From Bacillota bacterium (GTDB taxonomy: Bacteria > Bacillota_E > Sulfobacillia > Sulfobacillales > Sulfobacillaceae), in assembly GCA_021820165.1 (NCBI GenBank), contig JAKADW010000011.1:1-11003 (forward strand): 11,003 nucleotides of DNA. The letters run 5' to 3'. A model generated the notes under the pieces. It worked only from the letters and a program-made list of their open reading frames with translations, had not been told where the DNA came from and searched no databases. Each line of letters begins with the position of its first letter. Positions within the stretch are counted from its first letter, which is position 1. A program made the position numbers and the translations under genes. Shown here piece by piece: positions 6,601 through 11,003 of this stretch.

Positions 6601-7995
6601 TTATTCCGAAAAACCGGATCGTGTAGACCGTGTCTGACTTATAATGCCCACCATTTCACGAAAACGCTGGCCGCGTTCCTCAAAATTTGAAAACATGTCA
6701 TAGGACGCCGCGGCGGGCGACAGTAGGACCACATCTCCGGGTTGAGCCAGGGAACTAGCCCGTTCTACGGCCTGATCGAAGGTATCTTCCAACACGACGG
6801 GGATCCGCGTATGCTGGCGCACTTCGCTCACAAGCATTTCACGCACCTCGCCCATAGCGACGATCGCCTTCACGGAACTCTCATTAAGGGCCTTGGCTAA
6901 TGTATCATATTGTAGCTTTTTGTCGTAGCCTCCCAATATCAAGACGATGGGCTGGTGAATCGCCTGCAATGCCGCCTGGGTGCGATCGGGGGCGGTCGCA
7001 ATGGAATCATTGATAAAGGTAACGCCCCCAACCTCGGCTACTCGTTCCAGTCGGTGCGGCACTCCAAGAAACGTGGACAGCACCTCCGCGACAGCGCCCA
7101 AATCACCACCCGCCGAGCCCACGATGGCGATTGCCGCCAACGCATTGGCGACATTGTGCTCCCCTACTAGCTTAAGGGCGCTTTCTTGAACCACAAGACG
7201 GCCACCATTACCCCCGCGCCACCACAGTTGCCCATCCTTCCGATAGGCGCCGTGGGGGATTTCCTGATCCAGCGAAAAGTACACGGGGCGCCCTTCGCCT
7301 TCTTCTTGTAACCCCCGAATCACCGGATCCCCAAAGGGCAAGACCGCCCAATCCTCTTTGTTTTGAAATCGCACGATGTTGCCTTTGGCATGCTTATAAT
7401 CGTCAAAATCCCGGTGCACGTCGAGATGATTGGGCCGGATATTTAAAAGGGCCGCGCCGTGCGGACTCCGCTCCACTAAGTCCAACTGAAAACTGGAGAG
7501 TTCCATCACCACCCACGCCTCGCTACTGATGTCTTTCAGACGGGGTAGGAGCGGCTGACCAATGTTGCCTCCGACAAAAACCGGCCGGCGACCATCACGC
7601 TTCAAGGCCTCGCCGACCAAGGTGGTGGTGGTGGTTTTCCCCGCCGATCCAGTAATTCCAATCACCGGAGCCGGACATCGGGACAAGAACAAGTCGGTTT
7701 CGCAGGTGAATCGTACGCCTTGACTTTTGAGGCGGTCCAGTTCGGGACCGAACTTCCTCATGCCGGGGGTGAGATAGAGTGTCGATAGGTCCGTGGCGAG
7801 TAGTTGCTCAAGATACTCAGGGCCCCCATGGATCTCCACCCCACTGGAAATACCTAACGATTCCAACTCTGACGCGATCGCATCCGGCGAACGGCGATCA
7901 TAGACCACCAACGAATGACCTTCCGACAACAGAAACGGAACCAGGGGCCGGTTGTTAACCCCCAGCCCCACAATGCCGATGCGTTCCGAACTCAT
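6601..7995 (-). CDS. murD: UDP-N-acetylmuramoyl-L-alanine--glutamate ligase (MurD family)
   Basis: A 464-residue ATP-dependent Mur ligase that adds glutamate, normally D-Glu, to UDP-MurNAc-L-Ala in cytoplasmic peptidoglycan precursor synthesis. An N-terminal Rossmann-like GIVGLGV is near residue 7 and the ATP P-loop GITGSAGKTTT near 113. ELSSFQLD, NHLDVH (about 189) and YKHAK (Lys about 204, aligned with the carbamylated Lys198 of E. coli) follow. Then come VPHRLERV, NDSIAT (about 329), GGYDKK (Lys about 359) and LSPAAASYDMFSNFEERG. Thr334, Lys359, Ser431 and Phe438 match the E. coli residues that hold D-Glu (Thr321, Lys348, Ser415, Phe422). The usual NDSKAT lysine is isoleucine, and DHLDRH reads NHLDVH. 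The ATG at 7995 is chosen because the family begins there; a GGGGG Shine-Dalgarno sits 12 bases upstream and the aminotransferase stop 7 bases upstream. No other dcw-cluster genes are adjacent. Specificity for D- versus L-Glu cannot be settled by eye. Confidence 0.92.
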   Translation of the reverse strand: MSSERIGIVGLGVNNRPLVPFLLSEGHSLVVYDRRSPDAIASELESLGISSGVEIHGGPEYLEQLLATDLSTLYLTPGMRKFGPELDRLKSQGVRFTCETDLFLSRCPAPVIGITGSAGKTTTTTLVGEALKRDGRRPVFVGGNIGQPLLPRLKDISSEAWVVMELSSFQLDLVERSPHGAALLNIRPNHLDVHRDFDDYKHAKGNIVRFQNKEDWAVLPFGDPVIRGLQEEGEGRPVYFSLDQEIPHGAYRKDGQLWWRGGNGGRLVVQESALKLVGEHNVANALAAIAIVGSAGGDLGAVAEVLSTFLGVPHRLERVAEVGGVTFINDSIATAPDRTQAALQAIHQPIVLILGGYDKKLQYDTLAKALNESSVKAIVAMGEVREMLVSEVRQHTRIPVVLEDTFDQAVERASSLAQPGDVVLLSPAAASYDMFSNFEERGQRFREMVGIISQTRSTRSGFSE

Positions 7996-8002
7996 GCTTC
8001 TG

Positions 8003-9196
8003 TCATTCCCCCAATAATCGTTCCATACGATCGAGCCCTTCTGCCAACCGCTCCATGGCCGTAGCATAGGACATCCGAAAATGCGTCTCTACCCCAAATC
8101 CACTACCCGGGACAACCGACACCGAAGCCTCCTCCAGCCAGACCAGCGCCAAATCATCGGCGGTCTCAATGGTCCTCCCCCGCATGGTACGTCCCCGAAG
8201 CCCGCTCATGTCAACCCACAGGTAAAAAGCGCCCTTGGGGTCATAGACCTGAAGCCCTGGCATGGCTTGAATTCGGGACACGGCATAGCGGCGGCGCCGA
8301 TCAAACTCGCGCCGCATTTCTTCTACCGGCTCCTGGGGTCCCGTCAAGGCCGCGTACGCAGCTGCCTGCGACACCGAGGTGGGATTCGATGTCGATTGCG
8401 ATTGCAAGTTGGCCATGGCTTGCACCATCGACCGTGGTCCGGCCGCATAACCAATACGCCAGCCCGTCATGGCATACGCCTTCGACACTCCATTGATGAC
8501 AATGGTCCGCTCCTGCATATCGGGAAATGACGCGACCGACACCGCCTCCATGCCATCATACACGAGCCGCATGTAGATCTCATCCGAGATCACCCACAGG
8601 TCTCGCTCCCGAACAAACTGGGCGATTTCTTCGAGTCGTGCCCGCCCAATGACCGCTCCTGATGGGTTGGAAGGCGAGTTCAAGATCAGTCCGCGGGTGT
8701 TCGGTTTTATGACCCGTTCGAGGTCATCCACGAAAAGTTCGCCTCGGTGGCTCTCGTCGATGGGCACCCATTGCACCTCGCCCCCAGCCAAACGAATCTG
8801 TTCGGGGTAGGTAACCCAATAGGGAACCGGTAACAAAACCCCATCGCCCGGATTGGTCAAGGAAAGGATGGCATTATACAGCGAATGTTTGGCTCCCGCC
8901 GACACTAGCACCTGATCGGTGCCGTATTCCAGACCGGTGTCCAACTTCAACCGGTCCGCCACTGCTTGTTTTAGGCGCAGAGTTCCTCCTACGGGAGTGT
9001 AGCGCGTTTCTCCCCGATTCATGGCCTCAATAGCAGCCAAACGGATGTGCTCAGGCGTGTCGAAATCCGGTTCGCCCGCCGTCAGGTTGACGACGTCCTG
9101 CCCCTGGCTTATGAGAGCCTTAGTTTTGGCATCCAGTGTCATCGTCGGAGAGGGTGCCAGTGATGCCACCCGGTCCGCTAGTCGCATTGCGCTCAC
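8003..9196 (-). CDS. Aspartate-type aminotransferase, class I PLP-dependent (subgroup Ib/gamma)
   Basis: A 397-residue fold-type I PLP aminotransferase, full length. It closely resembles the Thermus/Bacillus AspB-type enzymes that exchange amino groups between aspartate and 2-oxoglutarate. Visible landmarks are LTAGEPDFDTP at 38-48, YTPVGGTLRLKQA from 66, SAGAKHSLYN with Lys103 and PYW at 125-127. NSPSNPSGA has Asn177, and SDEIY has Asp205 and Tyr208. NGVSKAYAMTGWRIGY carries the Schiff-base Lys239, and FRMSYAT has Arg374, which binds the substrate carboxylate. Lys103 occupies the place of a lysine linked to acidic-substrate recognition in Thermus enzymes. The GTG at 9196 is preferred over the ATG three codons later because AAAGGGG ends 6 bases before it. 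The gene follows the creatininase-family gene after 13 bases and precedes murD by 7, so it is within the operon. Related specificities such as aromatic or alanine transamination, or prephenate use, cannot be excluded. Confidence 0.93.
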   Translation of the reverse strand: MSAMRLADRVASLAPSPTMTLDAKTKALISQGQDVVNLTAGEPDFDTPEHIRLAAIEAMNRGETRYTPVGGTLRLKQAVADRLKLDTGLEYGTDQVLVSAGAKHSLYNAILSLTNPGDGVLLPVPYWVTYPEQIRLAGGEVQWVPIDESHRGELFVDDLERVIKPNTRGLILNSPSNPSGAVIGRARLEEIAQFVRERDLWVISDEIYMRLVYDGMEAVSVASFPDMQERTIVINGVSKAYAMTGWRIGYAAGPRSMVQAMANLQSQSTSNPTSVSQAAAYAALTGPQEPVEEMRREFDRRRRYAVSRIQAMPGLQVYDPKGAFYLWVDMSGLRGRTMRGRTIETADDLALVWLEEASVSVVPGSGFGVETHFRMSYATAMERLAEGLDRMERLLGE

Positions 9197-9202
9197 GTTT
9201 TA

Positions 9203-9209
9203 CCCCTTT
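9203..9209 (-). promoter_or_regulatory. Shine-Dalgarno that sets the GTG start of the aminotransferase
   Basis: AAAGGGG on the minus strand ends 6 bases before the GTG at 9196. The nearby in-frame ATG would be about 15 bases away, so the spacing favours the GTG. The site lies directly after the TAG stop of the upstream gene. Confidence 0.7.
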
Positions 9210-9941
9210 CTAATCCTTGCGTGAAAAAAGATTGTCCGCCCATAAATCTTCCAGAAGCTCCACCATGCGAGCCGTGCACAGCTCCAAAATCTTTTCTCCC
9301 TTGGAGGCTGTGGCATTTCGGCCGTCCCCCGTGGTGGCATGACGCAAAGTCTTGTCATGAAGCCCCATGGCGCGGACCCGATATTTTGCCGTGTAGGGGT
9401 TAAACGACGCGTCCTCCATCTTCACCAAGGGTCCCCGAATCGCCAACATGACCGACGTTTCATCCTCACCGGCATGGCCCTGCCCTTCCGTGACAGTGAG
9501 AATGTCCCGGCTGTAATCGATCCACCAATTGACCAACACGGTTTGGCCCCCGTGCTCGGCAATGTCCTCCATCGCTGCATTGAGCGCCCCGGTATTGCCA
9601 CCATGGCCATTCATAAGCACAATATTTTTCACACCCCACGCCAGTGCCCCTTTTGCCACTTCGGCGACGTAGCGGGTGAACACCTCGGTGGATACGGAAA
9701 TCGTTCCCGCATAATTCGAGAGCTCCCAGGTGTGCCCGTAGGGAATGGGGGGCAGAATGAGGACGCGGTCGGGAAATTTCGCCTCAAGCTGTTCGGCAAA
9801 ATACCAGGGCGCAAAATTGTCGGTGCCCAGGGGACAATGTTGACCGTGCGCCTCCACACTCCCGGTGGGCAAGATGGCGGTGTCGATTTTACCCAGCACC
9901 TCGTCGCGGAAGGTTTTGGTGGTCAGATCCTGCCAGTACAT
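9210..9941 (-). CDS. Creatininase-family metal-dependent amide hydrolase
   Basis: A 243-residue protein of the creatininase/MftE/FAPy-deformylase superfamily, cytoplasmic enzymes that use a two-metal site to hydrolyse amide bonds or related linkages. The metal-binding pattern is complete: SVEAHGQHCPLGTD gives Glu30, His32 and Asp41; LMNGHGGN gives His113; GHAGEDETS gives Glu159. LPPIPYGHTWELSNYAGT near 63-80 is the typical substrate-side loop. Length and motif order match the family. The ATG at 9941 has an ideal AAGGAGG 6 bases upstream, which overlaps the stop codon of the spore-protein gene. Substrate cannot be named. Creatininase itself, mycofactocin peptidase MftE, formylpurine-type deformylases and inosose hydrolases share these motifs, and no mycofactocin or inositol genes are adjacent. 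The family call is firm and the specific reaction unknown. Confidence 0.9.
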   Translation of the reverse strand: MYWQDLTTKTFRDEVLGKIDTAILPTGSVEAHGQHCPLGTDNFAPWYFAEQLEAKFPDRVLILPPIPYGHTWELSNYAGTISVSTEVFTRYVAEVAKGALAWGVKNIVLMNGHGGNTGALNAAMEDIAEHGGQTVLVNWWIDYSRDILTVTEGQGHAGEDETSVMLAIRGPLVKMEDASFNPYTAKYRVRAMGLHDKTLRHATTGDGRNATASKGEKILELCTARMVELLEDLWADNLFSRKD

Positions 9942-9947
9942 GGAAAG

Positions 9948-9955
9948 CCTCCTTA
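9948..9955 (-). promoter_or_regulatory. Shine-Dalgarno fused to the upstream stop codon (TAAGGAGG)
   Basis: On the minus strand this reads TAAGGAGG: the TAA ends the spore-protein gene and AAGGAGG is the Shine-Dalgarno of the creatininase-family gene, 6 bases before its ATG. Such a fused stop and ribosome-binding site suggests translational coupling of the two genes. Confidence 0.75.
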
Positions 9956-10231
9956 AGCGTTGGGCGACCGCTCACTGGTGTCTTCGCGGCGCTCTGATTG
10001 GAAGCGCATGCGGGTCATCCACCCGCCGATGCGTCCGCTTTCAGCCGCCGTCAACGCTCCCCAGCCGTGTGCCTCAACCTTTTCCCAGAGTCCCAAGGCC
10101 CGCGCCACCTCCACCTTCAGACGAAGGTTTTCCTCTTCCTTAGGAGTCGGTTGGCGCGACTTTTTGCCCTCGACCTCGACACTCTTTTGGGACTTTGACA
10201 TAAGTTTACCAGGCGCCCGAGATTTTGGCAT
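9953..10231 (-). CDS. Small acid-soluble spore protein, alpha/beta type, with extended termini
   Basis: A 92-residue protein. Residues about 36-75 match the alpha/beta SASP family, which coats and protects DNA in dormant spores and is degraded by the GPR protease at germination. LRLKVEVARALGL (36-48) matches the first conserved helix with the usual E-(I/V)-A site, here around Glu41. HGWGALTAAESGRIGGWMTR (55-74) matches the second block, including the GRIGGxM turn. The sequence resembles the divergent clostridial type (ELGL..K....GW..LTA.E.G.IGG.MT) more than B. subtilis SspA/B. It is longer than most (60-75 residues), with a basic N-terminal extension rich in Lys, Ser and Pro and a polar C-terminal tail. 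The ATG at 10231 is chosen because GGGGGGAG lies just before it; an ATG at 10246 is in frame but lacks such a site. No convincing forespore sigma-factor promoter was seen in the 54-base gap upstream. Confidence 0.85.
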   Translation of the reverse strand: MPKSRAPGKLMSKSQKSVEVEGKKSRQPTPKEEENLRLKVEVARALGLWEKVEAHGWGALTAAESGRIGGWMTRMRFQSERREDTSERSPNA

Positions 10232-10235
10232 AGTC

Positions 10236-10243
10236 TCCCCCCT
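10236..10243 (-). promoter_or_regulatory. Shine-Dalgarno that sets the start of the spore-protein gene
   Basis: GGGGGGAG on the minus strand lies 4 bases before the ATG at 10231. The alternative ATG at 10246 would place this purine run inside the coding region, so the downstream start is preferred. Confidence 0.7.
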
Positions 10244-10285
10244 CATTTGTGACCTCGTGCCTTAGTGTTCCCATCAGCACGCATC

Positions 10286-11003
10286 TCACAAAAAGGCGGC
10301 GACCAAGAGCATGAACAGGACATAAAAAAGTCCAGCGGCGAAAAGTTCCGCCAAATGCAAGATGCCGTCACGCGATCGGACAAGCGTCCATAGGGTGGCA
10401 AACCAGGCGAGAACAGCCGTGACCATCTCCCATAAGGAGAAGTGCCAACCGGTCATGAGGATGCCTAACGCCGGCACCAAAGAGGCCTGAAATGCCATCG
10501 CCCCGGTGACGTTGCCTACGGCTAAGGTATCCTTACCACGACGAATCCAAATGACACTGTTGAGCACTTCCGGAAGCTCCGTGGCCAGCGGTGTGACAAT
10601 GACGGAGACCAGGAATCCCGAGAGCTTCACCCACCCGGTAACGCTCTCCAGACCCGAAACAAAAAAGTGCGCGCCCACGATCAGGCCAAAAAGTGCCACG
10701 GCCACCTGAAGCCCCACCCAACAGGTGGACGGATGCTCTCTATGATGAAAGTGGAGTGGCCGCTCGGGCTCCGTTTGCGGACCGGTCATGCGGCCACGCT
10801 TCACCAGGCGCCAGGCGTGGTAGATGTAAGCCACAATCAGAACGATCGCCGATACCAGATGCAGCTGTTCCGGCATCCAGGAAACGAAAATAGCGAATCC
10901 AAACGCTCCAAGGAAAAAGCGTAGGTCACTGAGCATAGCCTCTTTAGACACGCGAAGCCCCTGGCGCCGGCGACCACTCAGCCAGACCCCTAACCCAATG
11001 ACG
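10286..11003 (-). CDS. Sodium/calcium exchanger family (CaCA) antiporter, N-terminal part outside window
   Basis: The visible 238 codons are the C-terminal part of an integral membrane antiporter; the frame stays open to the right edge, so the gene begins beyond it. CaCA proteins exchange Ca2+ or other cations for Na+ or H+ using two inverted alpha repeats. The second repeat is visible: a stretch containing VIVTPLATELPEVLNS (acidic residues in the TELPE core, as in the family's GTSxPE motif), then GKDTLAVGNVTGAMAFQ (family form GNxxGSNxFN). The Asn/Ser of that second motif are replaced by Ala and Gln, so ion selectivity may differ from classical Na+/Ca2+ exchange. About six hydrophobic segments flank a charged, His-containing loop (LHFHHREH) between the two halves. 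The GTG at 10951 is internal and not the true start. The spore-protein gene starts 54 bases downstream on the same strand. Confidence 0.85.
   Translation of the reverse strand, partial: VIGLGVWLSGRRRQGLRVSKEAMLSDLRFFLGAFGFAIFVSWMPEQLHLVSAIVLIVAYIYHAWRLVKRGRMTGPQTEPERPLHFHHREHPSTCWVGLQVAVALFGLIVGAHFFVSGLESVTGWVKLSGFLVSVIVTPLATELPEVLNSVIWIRRGKDTLAVGNVTGAMAFQASLVPALGILMTGWHFSLWEMVTAVLAWFATLWTLVRSRDGILHLAELFAAGLFYVLFMLLVAAFL

Noticed and set aside
2137..7881. Three copies of the palindrome GCGATCGC (2137-2144, 4778-4785, 7874-7881), reminiscent of cyanobacterial HIP1
   Set aside because: Slightly more than expected by rough estimate, but only three copies, all in coding sequence, without the full GGCGATCGCC form; a genome-wide count would be needed.
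7996..8067. Upstream start for murD at 8067
   Set aside because: The 24 extra residues overlap the conserved aminotransferase C-terminus; MurD homology starts at the ATG at 7995.
9339..9956. Long plus-strand open frame antisense to the creatininase-family gene
   Set aside because: It is a mirror of a well-supported gene, has no recognisable domain, and the real gene has full motifs and an ideal Shine-Dalgarno.
10232..10285. Forespore (sigma-G/F-type) promoter before the spore-protein gene
   Set aside because: An AACACTA-like element is present on the minus strand, but no matching -35 at proper spacing; too weak to report.

Overview
The window looks like chromosomal DNA from an endospore-forming member of the Bacillota (Firmicutes). 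The best evidence is a recognisable alpha/beta-type small acid-soluble spore protein gene. Strong purine-rich Shine-Dalgarno sequences, frequent GTG starts and the protein families present agree with this. Base composition looks moderately GC-rich by eye. A Sulfobacillus-like or other deep-branching Bacillota lineage is a guess; nothing here fixes the genus.

Layout. Positions 1-2042 carry three plus-strand genes: the 3' part of a nitroreductase-family flavoprotein, a PduO-type corrinoid adenosyltransferase 2 bases later, and a membrane-anchored gluzincin metallopeptidase of the peptidase MA type. The rest, 2014-11003, is one dense minus-strand series. In transcription order it reads: a CaCA-family cation antiporter (cut by the right edge), the spore protein, a creatininase-family metal hydrolase, an aspartate-type aminotransferase, murD, typA/bipA and a short dnaE. 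The peptidase and dnaE genes overlap tail to tail by 29 bases. No gap between genes reaches 100 bases. I saw no RNA gene, mobile element, CRISPR array or clear intrinsic terminator.

How the genes may work together. The first two plus-strand genes could form a cobalamin module: a flavin reductase that could supply cob(I)alamin, and the adenosyltransferase that uses it. This is inference from spacing and family. In the minus-strand series, the five genes from the spore protein to typA and dnaE are separated by only 1 to 17 bases, and several Shine-Dalgarno sequences overlap the preceding stop codon. Co-transcription and some translational coupling are therefore likely. The functions are mixed: spore DNA protection, unknown amide hydrolysis, amino-acid metabolism, peptidoglycan precursor synthesis, a translational GTPase and a DNA polymerase.

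I did not find a clearly new defence or mobile system. The observations most worth checking are family members with altered key residues or architecture: an adenosyltransferase lacking both partners of the conserved intersubunit salt bridge, a DnaE with a degenerate PHP domain and apparently no OB-fold, and a MurD with a lysine-to-isoleucine change in its NDSKAT motif.
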